DNA from: VXRD01 sp965232265
GTDB taxonomy: Bacteria > Latescibacterota > UBA2968
DNA: 64,000 bases
Reading direction: 5' to 3'
Assembly (NCBI GenBank): GCA_965232265.1
Contig: CBDDPH010000002.1
Span: forward strand, 2,976,001 to 3,040,000
In this document: piece by piece, positions 51,062 through 59,333 of the stretch
Position numbering within the stretch: the stretch's first letter is position 1
Layout of the letters: every line of letters starts with the position of its first letter
The notes under the pieces: generated by a model
Told to the model about the DNA's origin: nothing
Database searches by the model: none
What the model saw: the letters and a program-made list of their open reading frames with translations, nothing else
Program-made: the position numbers and the translations under genes

Positions 51062-52822
51062 TTACCGAATATCCACGGGCGGCATCTCCAAAACTTGTCG
51101 CGGTTGCCCCACTATGCGCGCAAAGCGAAAAACGGGTTGCAACTCTGTGGCGAGTCTCACCAATGCATCGCCATGGCTCAGCGTGCGGATCAGGCCTTTT
51201 TCCATCACCTGTTCTATCAGCGTCTTTTCTTTGGGAAATACCACGAGGTTGAGAGAAGCATCAGCTTCCAATTCCAATGCCTCTCGAATCAGACGCATCG
51301 CGGTCTTCATGCCGCCCAATTCATCGACCAGGCCACGCGCTTTGGCATCCTCCCCAGTCCAGATTCGTCCCTTTGCCACGGCATGGACATCAGCCTGTGA
51401 CATGTCGCGCCCCTCGGCAACTTTTGCCGTAAAATCTTCGTAAATGCGGTCCAACCACGTCTGAAATTTCGCCCATTGTTCGGGTGTAAATTCTGCACCC
51501 GAGCCCCATATCAGCGCGTTTTCACCCACTTGCGCCGTATCCCAGGTTATGCCCAGGCGTTCCCAAAATTCAGTGGTCACAAATTTTCCCGCCAACACCC
51601 CAATGGATCCCGTGATGCTGCCGGGTTGCGCCACAATTTTATCGGCATTCGCCGCCACAAAATATCCCCCGGAGCCAGCTATATTGCCCAGGGATACAAT
51701 CACGGGTTTGTCCGCTTTCTTGGCTTTGACAACCTCGCGCCAGATCGCATCAGAAGCCACGTAAGACCCTCCGGGAGAGTCGATTCGGAACAAAATTGCA
51801 CGCACATCCTCATCCTTCACAGCATCGCGAAAAGCTTTGGTCAGAGTACTCGCGCCCATTGTGCCAGACGGAGAGAAAGGATCGTAGGTGCTTTTGCCGC
51901 GATGCACGGGTCCTATGCCGTAAATCAACGCCACCTTTGTCCCTTCGCTGTATGGCTTCTCGTCAATTCGCTTGAGATAATTTTTTATATCCAGCCATTT
52001 GGCATCTTCACCGTGCTCGCCCTTCACCAGATCGCGCACCTCATCCCAATACGCCAGACTATCTACCAGGCCTTCGGCATGGGCAGACAACGCCAAAAAT
52101 GGCCCGCGATTGATGAGATCGCGTATGGCTTCGGGCGTTGTGCCCCGCGCCCGTGAAATGCCCAGAACCATCTGATCGACCATCGACTCCAAAAGCACCT
52201 CACTCGCCTCGCGATGCGCATCTGTAAATTTGGTTTCGGTATATAGGTTCATCGCATTTTTATACTCATACCGATGATCCATCTGCACGCCAATCCCAAG
52301 CGAATCCAATGTCCCCTTCACAAAGGGATGCTCCATTGCCAGTCCCATCAAACCCACATCTCCCGAGGGCTGGAGATAGATGTGCTCAAATGCCGTCGCC
52401 AGATAATACCCGACATTGCCCACCCCAAATTCGCCAAATGTCTCGGCAAAAATCGCGGTGGGTTTTCCGCTTTTTCCAAAGGCCAGAACCGCGTCTCTTA
52501 TTTCTTGCGCCTGTGCAAATCCCATCGGCGCGCCGCCCCCTCGGGCCAGCAATCCCACAACGCGGTTATCCGAAGCCGCCGCGTCTAAAGCACCCACCAC
52601 ATCGCGCAACGAGCGCGCCTCGTCTGCGATCAATTTTGCAAACGGATCTTCGGGCACATACTCTGCAACCCCCTGCTCCAGATCGATCTCCAAAATGACC
52701 CGATCTGGCACGGGGTCTTCACCAGATTGCAATGCCATAATGACCAACGCGACAGTCAGAACGACCAGTCCGACCGCGATCCCGCCAATCCACGCCAAAA
52801 TCCGACCTATTTTTTTTCGCAT
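51062..52822 (-). CDS. sppA: Signal peptide peptidase SppA, 67K type
   Basis: A 586-residue membrane-bound serine protease that degrades cleaved signal peptides. N-terminal membrane helix (IGGIAVGLVVLTVALVIMAL), then two S49 domains. The catalytic Lys is expected in DHRYEYKNAMNLYTETKF (N-terminal domain) and the Ser in SLGNIAGSGGYFVAANADK (C-terminal domain); TGSIGVLAGKF follows. Length equals the long Gram-negative form. It is the first of two genes with the amidohydrolase. Confidence 0.92.
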   Translation of the reverse strand: MRKKIGRILAWIGGIAVGLVVLTVALVIMALQSGEDPVPDRVILEIDLEQGVAEYVPEDPFAKLIADEARSLRDVVGALDAAASDNRVVGLLARGGGAPMGFAQAQEIRDAVLAFGKSGKPTAIFAETFGEFGVGNVGYYLATAFEHIYLQPSGDVGLMGLAMEHPFVKGTLDSLGIGVQMDHRYEYKNAMNLYTETKFTDAHREASEVLLESMVDQMVLGISRARGTTPEAIRDLINRGPFLALSAHAEGLVDSLAYWDEVRDLVKGEHGEDAKWLDIKNYLKRIDEKPYSEGTKVALIYGIGPVHRGKSTYDPFSPSGTMGASTLTKAFRDAVKDEDVRAILFRIDSPGGSYVASDAIWREVVKAKKADKPVIVSLGNIAGSGGYFVAANADKIVAQPGSITGSIGVLAGKFVTTEFWERLGITWDTAQVGENALIWGSGAEFTPEQWAKFQTWLDRIYEDFTAKVAEGRDMSQADVHAVAKGRIWTGEDAKARGLVDELGGMKTAMRLIREALELEADASLNLVVFPKEKTLIEQVMEKGLIRTLSHGDALVRLATELQPVFRFARIVGQPRQVLEMPPVDIR

Positions 52823-52976
52823 AAAACCCTCCAGATAACTGTATTAAAATGACTTGCTTATATTCGATTGCAATAAGACGCGAAAATGTCTCAATGAGTT
52901 TCGACAAGTTAGTGATTTAGGAAAGACCAAACAAGAAAAAAGGGTCAGGATGATCAGCACCTACACTGGGGACGGG

Positions 52977-53010
52977 GTACAACTGGCTGTTCCTCAAGCC
53001 AGTTCATGAC
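52977..53010. repeat. Hairpin repeat, family C (copy 1)
   Basis: GTACAACTGG, 13-base arm/loop, CCAGTTCATGAC. Stem AACTGGC / GCCAGTT. A second copy with the same outer bases and a different inner part is at 58501-58533. Both lie a few hundred bases from the ends of the exporter cluster. Confidence 0.55.
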
Positions 53011-53050
53011 GCTATCCAGTGATGCAAGGATGAACAGGATACCCACCCCC

Positions 53051-53087
53051 AAAAAAAATGCCCCAGCATCGTTGTGCCGGGGCATTT
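53051..53087 (-). terminator. Rho-independent terminator after the DUF1854 gene
   Basis: AAATGCCCC (minus-strand end) pairs with GGGGCATTT, followed on the minus strand by eight T. It should close the DUF1854/ABC exporter operon. Confidence 0.85.
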
Positions 53088-53132
53088 CTACTCTATGGTT
53101 ACGACATAAGCACCTTATAAAAAAAATTACCC

Positions 53133-53702
53133 TTACACCACCGACTCCAACAACCCCTGACTGCGGCGGTCGAGTGCGCTTATATCGGGCACCTCAAAGC
53201 GGTTGTTATCCACATCAAAAATCATCAACCGCGTATCTCCCAGCCACTGTGCGTTTTCGGCGACGGACTTGGCGACAAAATCGCGCCTGCCCCGGTCGGT
53301 ATCGACTGTCCAATACGTCACCCCGTATTCATTTTGCAACGCCACGATCTTCTGGATCTCCGCCGTCAAATACCGGTTGTCCAATTCCTCATACACCAGA
53401 GCCTGGCTCTCTTCAGGCAAATCAGACAGGTCCTTGATCATGCAGATCGCTTCGTCCTTGATATCCAGAATGCAGAAATAGCGATCTGGTTCCGTCAAAG
53501 GCGCGGCTCGCACCACTTTCACGCGGGTATAGGACCGGTCTCCTTCAATCGTCATCCGCAAAATCCACTGTGGCTCCTTAAACAAGCGGATCTTACGCGG
53601 GTCAACCGATTCGGGATGCACCATCTCAATCGGTACCGGCTTCCATTCCTCTGTGTTTTCTGCAATCTCTTCCACGACCATCTCCAGCATATCCGTAGCC
53701 AT
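53133..53702 (-). CDS. DUF1854 domain-containing protein
   Basis: A 189-residue cytoplasmic protein. The DUF1854 domain reads VHPESVDPRKIRLFKEPQWIL, YTRVKVVRAAPLTEPDRYFCILDIKDEAI, LPEESQALVYEELDNRYLTA, ALQNEYGVTYWTVDTDRGRRDF, LMIFDVDNNRFEVPD. Start ATG 53702 has GGAG six bases upstream. The family is commonly encoded next to ABC exporters and in cyanophycin-metabolism loci; here it follows two tandem exporters. I see no cyanophycin synthetase or cyanophycinase in the window. Molecular role unknown. Confidence 0.85.
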   Translation of the reverse strand: MATDMLEMVVEEIAENTEEWKPVPIEMVHPESVDPRKIRLFKEPQWILRMTIEGDRSYTRVKVVRAAPLTEPDRYFCILDIKDEAICMIKDLSDLPEESQALVYEELDNRYLTAEIQKIVALQNEYGVTYWTVDTDRGRRDFVAKSVAENAQWLGDTRLMIFDVDNNRFEVPDISALDRRSQGLLESVV

Positions 53703-53757
53703 CAAAATCTCCAGTAGCCAGTTGTCAGTTGTCAGTCCGCCCAACCCCCGCCCGGTT

Positions 53758-53783
53758 TTCTTCGTGTCTCTTTGTGTCGTGAA
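53758..53783. repeat. Dispersed repeat, family A
   Basis: TTCTTCGTGTCTCTTTGTGTCG, related to 5671-5696, 14517-14536 and 58548-58576. It lies between the DUF1854 gene and the exporter. Confidence 0.5.
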
Positions 53784-53835
53784 CTGCTATCGCAGTCATG
53801 CTCAAATTATTCGCCTTCATACCCCGTTCCGTGGA

Positions 53836-54840
53836 TTATTCCAACTCTACCCCCACCGCAGTCATAAACATATCCAGCGTCGTTTCTTGCTGCGTCTTGA
53901 CCAGGCGATAAAAAATGCCTTCCCGATCCATCAACTCCTGATGCGTTCCGACTTCTGCGATATGGCCTTCATCCATCACCACGAGCCGATCCGCGCTGCG
54001 AAGCGTTGACAAACGGTGTGCTATAGCAAATGTCGTACGCCCTTCAACCAAGCGTGCAATCGCCGTTTGAATCTTCTTCTCGGTCGGCGTATCCAGCGAA
54101 GACGTGGCTTCATCCAGAATGAGAATCCGCGGATTGTGCAAAATTGCCCGCGCGATAGACACACGCTGTTTTTCGCCGCCTGAAAGACGCCCGCCACTCT
54201 CCCCCACGCGCATATCATAACCATCGGGTTTTTTGACAATGAACTCGTGTGCTTCGGCTGCGATTGCGGCGCGCATCACCTCGTCAAAAGTCGCGTCCGG
54301 TTTGCCATAAGCGATATTTTCGGCAATCGTGCCGTCAAACAAAAAGGGCTGTTGATGTACCATCCCGATTTGGGATCGCAAATCGCGCAAATTCAAATCG
54401 GTCATCGGCACGCCATCCACCAGCAACCGCCCGCGGTCGGGATCGTAGAACCGACACACCAGATTGATCAGCGTTGACTTGCCAGCGCCCGATTTGCCCA
54501 CAAGCCCAATCATCTCGCCCGCTTTCACCTCCAGGTCAACCCCCTTGAGTACGGGCTTGCCGGGATCATAACCAAAAAATACGGACTCGAACTCCAGATG
54601 GCCCTCAATTTTGGGCAAGCGCACGGCATCGGGTTTTTGGTATGGCTCGGGTTCGGAATCAATCACTTCGAACACGCGCTGCGCGCCGGCAAATGCCCGC
54701 AAAATATAACTGTAAAAATCGCCAAACCAGCGCAGGGGCTGGTACAACATCCAGAGATAACTCATAAATGCGATCAACGCACCCAGCGTCAATTCACCGC
54801 CCAGAATCTGCCGCCCGCCAAAATACCACACAAAAAACAC
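53836..54840 (-). CDS. ABC exporter 1, C-terminal piece with ATPase (frameshifted gene)
   Basis: 334 residues from GTG 54840. It starts in the last membrane helices (FFVWYFGGRQILGGELTLGA) and contains the whole nucleotide-binding domain: Walker A GLVGKSGAGKSTLINL, signature LSGGEKQRVSIARAIL, Walker B ILILDEATSSLD, H-loop AHRLSTLR. The beginning of the protein is in the overlapping frame 54794-56116; removing one T near 54841 joins ..NLFMNVG to VFFVWYFGG.., exactly as in exporter 2 (LTAAGVIIVWYYGG). See the N-terminal piece. Confidence 0.85.
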   Translation of the reverse strand: MFFVWYFGGRQILGGELTLGALIAFMSYLWMLYQPLRWFGDFYSYILRAFAGAQRVFEVIDSEPEPYQKPDAVRLPKIEGHLEFESVFFGYDPGKPVLKGVDLEVKAGEMIGLVGKSGAGKSTLINLVCRFYDPDRGRLLVDGVPMTDLNLRDLRSQIGMVHQQPFLFDGTIAENIAYGKPDATFDEVMRAAIAAEAHEFIVKKPDGYDMRVGESGGRLSGGEKQRVSIARAILHNPRILILDEATSSLDTPTEKKIQTAIARLVEGRTTFAIAHRLSTLRSADRLVVMDEGHIAEVGTHQELMDREGIFYRLVKTQQETTLDMFMTAVGVELE

Positions 54841-56116
54841 ACCCTACGTTCATAAACAGATTTGTCACGGTCCAAAAAACAAACCAGGCCCGTTCGCCCC
54901 GGGTATCCACATCGCGCAGATCCTCGTTGTATCGGTCAAAACGCTCGCTCTCCTTTGCTTCCTGTGCAAATGCCTTCACAACGCGAATACCGTGAATCGA
55001 CTCATTCAACTGCGCCGATAGCCTGCCCCACTTTCCCGACCACTGCGTCCAGAAGGTCATAATGCGGTACCATATCTGTGTGCCGGCGAACACAATCAGC
55101 GGAATAGGTGCGATCACAAACAGCGTGAGTTGCCAGTTCATCCACGCCAGAAAGCCCAGAATACCGACAAATAACAAACTGTTGGAAAACACATAATAAA
55201 AATCATACGTCATGATCACTTCCATGCGGTCCGTATCATTATTCATGCGGGACGTCAACGCACCCACTTTTCGCCGGTCGTAAAAGCGAACGGGCACCAT
55301 CTGAAACGCGCGGTAGAGATCTTCCCTCAAATCGCCAATCGCGCGCAACCCCAACGAACGACTCAGCGCCGCCATCACCACATCGACACCCCAGATCAGC
55401 AGCCGTATAACAATAAGCCCTAAAATCAACAGCCCCAATCGGTCGAGGCGATCCGTTGACGCAATAAATGGAATCGCAACCGCGTCCCAGCCCGCCGTCA
55501 AAACACCGTCGATCACATATTCCGTAATTTTGGGTGGCAACAGCGTAAATAAAGCACTGACAAAAGTCAGGGCTATGGTGGTGACCAGGCGCACGGGATA
55601 AGCCGCCATATACCCCACAATGCGCCGAAACGTCTGCCACTTTTTCAAACACGCGGCACACACCCCATTTTTTTCGGGCAATCTCTTGCCACACTGCTCG
55701 CAGTGCGTCTGTTCCAATTCTGTGGGCAATGTGAGTGGCTCATCGTCTTTCAACTGCCGAATCCCATCGGCCACTTCGGCAAACACAGCGGTAAGAGATG
55801 GCGAATACGGCACCTCCATCCCCGCCCCTGCTTTGTGCGTCAACGCCAGAGCACCCAACCCCACGCGCTCCTCCACTTTCACGTCTTCCACATCGCCAAT
55901 CGCCATCGCCTGCGTGCCATCCACACCCGATTCGGGAATCACCAGCACCTGTCGATCCGTCACCACCACCCACTGCGGGTTGTAATTCAGTGATTCGTCC
56001 AGATCCGTCGCCACCTGCATCAGCACGGTCTCGCCATTCGGCTTCGCCGCATGCAGTTTCTCTGCGACAGATGGCGGGAGTTCTTCAATCAGTGGTTTTC
56101 CAGGTACATAATTCAT
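54794..56116 (-). CDS. ABC exporter 1, N-terminal piece (frameshifted gene)
   Basis: The first 425 or so residues of a type I ABC exporter with an unusual head. Residues about 25-130 look like a small PH-like beta domain (NPQWVVVTDRQVLVIPESG, AMAIGDVEDVKVEERVG), followed by a zinc-ribbon-like CEQCGKRLPEKNGVCAACLKK and then five or six membrane helices of the exporter (VTTIALTFVSALFTLLPP, LGLLILGLIVIRLLIWGVD, LTLFVIAPIPLIVF). The same head is in exporter 2. Reading leaves the exporter frame at about 54841 and ends in ..WRAADSGR. A joined protein would be about 760 residues. The substrate is unknown. Confidence 0.82.
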   Translation of the reverse strand: MNYVPGKPLIEELPPSVAEKLHAAKPNGETVLMQVATDLDESLNYNPQWVVVTDRQVLVIPESGVDGTQAMAIGDVEDVKVEERVGLGALALTHKAGAGMEVPYSPSLTAVFAEVADGIRQLKDDEPLTLPTELEQTHCEQCGKRLPEKNGVCAACLKKWQTFRRIVGYMAAYPVRLVTTIALTFVSALFTLLPPKITEYVIDGVLTAGWDAVAIPFIASTDRLDRLGLLILGLIVIRLLIWGVDVVMAALSRSLGLRAIGDLREDLYRAFQMVPVRFYDRRKVGALTSRMNNDTDRMEVIMTYDFYYVFSNSLLFVGILGFLAWMNWQLTLFVIAPIPLIVFAGTQIWYRIMTFWTQWSGKWGRLSAQLNESIHGIRVVKAFAQEAKESERFDRYNEDLRDVDTRGERAWFVFWTVTNLFMNVGCVFCVVFWRAADSGR

Positions 56117-56122
56117 GTGAGC

Positions 56123-56857
56123 CTATTCCTTAATCGCAATAATCTGTGAAATCTCTTCTTGCATCTGCACCAATTTGTAAAACATACCTTTCTTTTCGAG
56201 CAATTCGCGGTGCGTTCCCATTTCCACAATGCGTCCGGCGTCCATCACCACCAGCTGGTCGGCATTGCGAAGGGTGGATAACCGGTGGGCGATTGCAAAA
56301 GTCGTTCGTCCTTTGACCAATCGCACAACCGCATCTTGAATGCGCTTTTCCGTTTGCACATCGACAGACGACGTGGCCTCGTCTAAGATCAAAATTCTGG
56401 GATCGTGTAAAATCGCCCGTGCAATGGACACGCGCTGCCGTTCACCGCCCGAAAGCGATTCTCCGCGCTCGCCGATAAGCGTATCGTAGCCATCGGGTTT
56501 TGTCACGATAAAGTCGTGTGCATGGGCAGCCCTGGCCGCTTTTACAATCTCATCGAATGTCGCGCCCGGCTTGCCATAGCCGATATTTTCCGCAATACTG
56601 CCCGAAAACAGAAACGGCTCCTGCAGCACAATGCCGATTTGAGACCGCAAATCCTCCAGCCGAATATCGCGCAAATTCACCCCATCTACAGCAATGCTTC
56701 CGCGGTCAACATCGTAGAACCGACAAATCAGATTGACCGTTGTCGTCTTGCCCACACCGGACTTCCCCACCAGCCCGATCATCTCCCCCGGTTTGACATC
56801 GAGGGTCGATTTCGTGCAGCACGGGCTTGCTCTTGTCGTATCCAAACGTGACGTCAT
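56123..56857 (-). CDS. ABC exporter 2, C-terminal ATPase piece (frameshifted gene)
   Basis: The nucleotide-binding domain: TLDVKPGEMIGLVGKSGVGK, signature LSGGERQRVSIARAIL, Walker B ILILDEATSSVD, H-loop AHRLSTLR. The first 17 residues from ATG 56857 are out of frame and unlike the family; the true reading comes from the N-terminal piece, joined by removing one base of the GGG at 56803-56805 (plus strand), which gives LHEIDLDVKPGEM as in exporter 1 (LKGVDLEVKAGEM). It ends 6 bases before exporter 1. Confidence 0.85.
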   Translation of the reverse strand: MTSRLDTTRASPCCTKSTLDVKPGEMIGLVGKSGVGKTTTVNLICRFYDVDRGSIAVDGVNLRDIRLEDLRSQIGIVLQEPFLFSGSIAENIGYGKPGATFDEIVKAARAAHAHDFIVTKPDGYDTLIGERGESLSGGERQRVSIARAILHDPRILILDEATSSVDVQTEKRIQDAVVRLVKGRTTFAIAHRLSTLRNADQLVVMDAGRIVEMGTHRELLEKKGMFYKLVQMQEEISQIIAIKE

Positions 56858-58352
56858 CGAACGTCACGCGCCCTTCAATATGCGGCATCGGCACGGCATT
56901 GGGATCTTGATACGCCTCGGAGGGCGTGTCGATAATCTCAAAAATGCGCTCTGCACCGGCCATGGCGCGCGTCATCCATGAATTGACCATCCCAAACCAT
57001 TCCAGTGGACCGTAAAGCAACATCATATAACTATAAAAAGCCATCAAAGTGCCGAGTGTCAACTCCCCATCGATCACCTCCAACCCCCCGTAATACCACA
57101 CAATAATTACGCCTGCCGCCGTCAACAGGGTCATCGTTTTGTAAAAAATACCCCGGTTGACCTCTGTCGTAATGCCGATGCGCGTCAATTTGTCATTGCG
57201 CCTTTTAAACACCCTGATTTCCTGCTTTTCCTGTGCAAACGCCTTCACCACGCGAATGCCCGTGAGTGCTTCATTGACCCGCGCCATCGTGTCTGACCAC
57301 GACTGCATCCAACTGGTAAAAAATTTCCGCATCCGCCGATAAAACGCATATCCCCAGATCATGATTAACGGAACGGGAATCAGCACCAGAATAGCCAGCG
57401 ACCAACTCATCATAAACAGCGCGGCGAGAATCCCCAGCAACATCATCGCCTCGATCACCAGATAGGGCAAGCCATCGACCAAAAACATCTGTAAACGACT
57501 GCTATCCGTCGTCACGCGAGACATCACTGCGCCAACTTGCCGCTTGTCGTAAAATTGCAGGGATAGCAATTCCAAACGCCTGTAAAGCTGGCTGCGGATA
57601 TCCGCCGTCACCCGTGCGGAAAGCCACGTAACTGTCCAGCCGTGCGCCCATTCTGCCCCCCAGGTGATCAGCCGGATACCCACCAGAACCAGCACGAGCC
57701 AGCCCAGCAAACTGAGCCTCTCGTCGTATTGTGACTCTACGCCCTCGGGCAGCACCAGCACATCATCGACAATGAGCTTGGTCACATAAGGCGGGATCAA
57801 TTCGGCAACCGTCGCCACAACAGACGCCAGGGCCAGCACAATTGCGCGTGTTTTGTAGGGCTTCAAATACGATGCAATGCGTCCCAACGTTGCAAATTTG
57901 TTCAAACACGCCGGACATATCCCATTTTTTTCGGGCAATAGCCGACCGCACGATTCGCAGATGGTGCGATCCAGATGTGCATTGATAAAAAATTCTTGTC
58001 CCTTCCGCAGTTGCTCAATCCCCCGCGTGGTCTCCGAAAATTTTTGTGCCTGCGTCAGGGAATACGGAACGTGAACGGTCGGCTTATTTTTGCGATGAAT
58101 TTCCAGACGCGCACCGCCCACCAGAGCCTCGGTCCGCGCCAGTTCAATTTCGGAAATCGGAATATCTGCTGTTGCGCCATTTTGCCGCACCAGCACGCGA
58201 TTGCGCGTCACCACCACCCACTGGTTTCCAAAGTCGCCTTTTTCATTCAAATCGGTCTGCACCCGGATAAGTTCATCTTCCCCTTCGGGCAAAGCATATT
58301 CCAACCAATTCAAACTACCGTTTTGTTCATTATCCAGTAAACGATCCATCAT
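56706..58352 (-). CDS. ABC exporter 2, N-terminal piece (frameshifted gene)
   Basis: The first 515 or so residues of a second exporter, paralogous to exporter 1. Same head: PH-like domain (NQWVVVTRNRVLVRQNGATA, ISEIELARTEALVGGARLEI), zinc-ribbon-like CESCGRLLPEKNGICPACLN, then exporter membrane helices (IVLALASVVATVAELIPPY, LGWLVLVLVGIRLITWGAEW, AMMLLGILAALFMMSWSLAI, TAAGVIIVWYYGG) and the start of the ATPase domain (FDDVTFGYDKSKPVLHEID) where the frame breaks. AAAGG precedes ATG 58352. Two adjacent half-transporters of this kind commonly form a heterodimer. Confidence 0.83.
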   Translation of the reverse strand: MMDRLLDNEQNGSLNWLEYALPEGEDELIRVQTDLNEKGDFGNQWVVVTRNRVLVRQNGATADIPISEIELARTEALVGGARLEIHRKNKPTVHVPYSLTQAQKFSETTRGIEQLRKGQEFFINAHLDRTICESCGRLLPEKNGICPACLNKFATLGRIASYLKPYKTRAIVLALASVVATVAELIPPYVTKLIVDDVLVLPEGVESQYDERLSLLGWLVLVLVGIRLITWGAEWAHGWTVTWLSARVTADIRSQLYRRLELLSLQFYDKRQVGAVMSRVTTDSSRLQMFLVDGLPYLVIEAMMLLGILAALFMMSWSLAILVLIPVPLIMIWGYAFYRRMRKFFTSWMQSWSDTMARVNEALTGIRVVKAFAQEKQEIRVFKRRNDKLTRIGITTEVNRGIFYKTMTLLTAAGVIIVWYYGGLEVIDGELTLGTLMAFYSYMMLLYGPLEWFGMVNSWMTRAMAGAERIFEIIDTPSEAYQDPNAVPMPHIEGRVTFDDVTFGYDKSKPVLHEIDPRCQTGGDDRAGGEVRCGQDDNGQSDLSVLRC

Positions 58353-58500
58353 CTGTAACCTTTGTGTTGTATCTGCGTTCTACACATCTTTTCTTTTGAC
58401 AAAGACCGCGCCACAAGTGTTTCAGTTAGTGGTCAGACCTCTCCCCCCGGCCCCTCTCCTACGAGGAAAGGGGGAGTGTGGTAATCTCACCACGGGCGGT

Positions 58501-58533
58501 GTACAACTGGTCGCAGTCCAGACCAGTTCACGG
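58501..58533. repeat. Hairpin repeat, family C (copy 2)
   Basis: GTACAACTGG, 13 bases, ACCAGTTCACGG; stem AACTGGTC / GACCAGTT. See 52977-53010. It lies beside a C-rich hairpin (about 58441-58476) in the gap before the exporter genes. Confidence 0.55.
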
Positions 58534-58539
58534 TCTCCC

Positions 58540-59301
58540 CTAAGATCCCTTCGTGTTCCTTAGTGTTCCTTCGTGGTTTTCAATCTTACATCTCACCTCA
58601 ACATCTTTCCCCGCAATCGCCACCGACCCGACATAACCCTCTGCGGGTTCCAGGTGTCGCAACGTCCAATCCTCTATATTCCCTTCTTTTATCCACACCA
58701 ATTTTGCCTCATCGTCCAAACTGACTTCAAAATTTTTTAATGACTGGGTAAGACCAGCACCCATCGCTTTCAGATATGCCTCTTTGCGCGTCCAGCAGCA
58801 AAAAAAAGCCCGACGCTGTTCTTCTTCTGGCAACGCGCACAACTGCTCGTATTCACCAGGCGCGAAAAAACGTTTCGCAATGTCTTGCATCTGGCCGACC
58901 TTGCGAGTGAGATGCTCAACATCAACCCCAATCTCATGACGCATTGAAACCGCGATAAGAGCCAGGCCAGCCGAATGGCTCAAATTGAATCGCAATTGAG
59001 ATTTATCCCACGGAGATGCCAGAGCGGGTTTACCGTGTTCGCCATAAAAAAAAGCCAGTTCACCTGGCTTGCACTCCATGTATTTGGCGAGAACCGCGCG
59101 CAGACATCCGCGTGCGGCAACAAAATGCGCCCGGTGCTTTTCAAAGAGAAACCTGTCGGCACGTGCCCATTCATCTGCCGATAGCGTATCGGCCAACATG
59201 TGTGTCTCGCGCTCTAAATCCACTGCCCAGACATGGGCCGTATTTGCTTCTAACAGGGGCAACTCTGCTCGCAACCTATCCTTTTCGCGTTTCATCTGCA
59301 T
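58540..59301 (-). CDS. 4'-phosphopantetheinyl transferase superfamily protein
   Basis: A 253-residue Sfp-type enzyme that moves phosphopantetheine from CoA to a carrier protein. Motifs: ARGCLRAVLAKY, FNLSHSAGLALIAVS, IGVDVEHLT (metal-binding Asp/Glu) and WTRKEAYLKAMGAGL. Long Sfp-type enzymes usually serve polyketide, peptide or lysine-type carrier proteins rather than AcpP alone; no such synthase is in the window. Both ends overlap dispersed repeats: the N-terminal residues (MQMKREK) come from family B and the tail (NHEGTLRNTKGS) from family A, so the true start may be slightly later. Confidence 0.88.
   Translation of the reverse strand: MQMKREKDRLRAELPLLEANTAHVWAVDLERETHMLADTLSADEWARADRFLFEKHRAHFVAARGCLRAVLAKYMECKPGELAFFYGEHGKPALASPWDKSQLRFNLSHSAGLALIAVSMRHEIGVDVEHLTRKVGQMQDIAKRFFAPGEYEQLCALPEEEQRRAFFCCWTRKEAYLKAMGAGLTQSLKNFEVSLDDEAKLVWIKEGNIEDWTLRHLEPAEGYVGSVAIAGKDVEVRCKIENHEGTLRNTKGS
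58548..58576. repeat. Dispersed repeat, family A, inside the phosphopantetheinyl transferase gene end
   Basis: Three imperfect units of CCTTCGTGTT, read as the last residues of the enzyme at 58540-59301. Related to 5671-5696, 14517-14536 and 53758-53783. Confidence 0.6.
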
Positions 59302-59333
59302 TTATCTGCGTTCATCTGCGTTCATCTGCGGAT
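59292..59333. repeat. Dispersed repeat, family B, between two genes
   Basis: Four units of ATCTGC(G/A)TT, like 50261-50290. It spans the junction of the DUF362 and phosphopantetheinyl transferase genes and encodes the end of the first (LSADERR) and the beginning of the second. Confidence 0.65.

Larger units (their letters stand above)
52823..53132. other. Intergenic region without genes
   Basis: 310 bases between sppA and the DUF1854 gene. It holds a hairpin repeat (52977-53010), a terminator for the minus-strand genes (53051-53087), and nothing else I can identify; the sppA promoter should be near its left end but no clear consensus was found. Confidence 0.6.

Noticed and set aside
50172..51443. 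423-codon open frame on the plus strand
   Set aside because: It lies antisense to the amidohydrolase and sppA genes, both clearly real, and starts inside a repeat.
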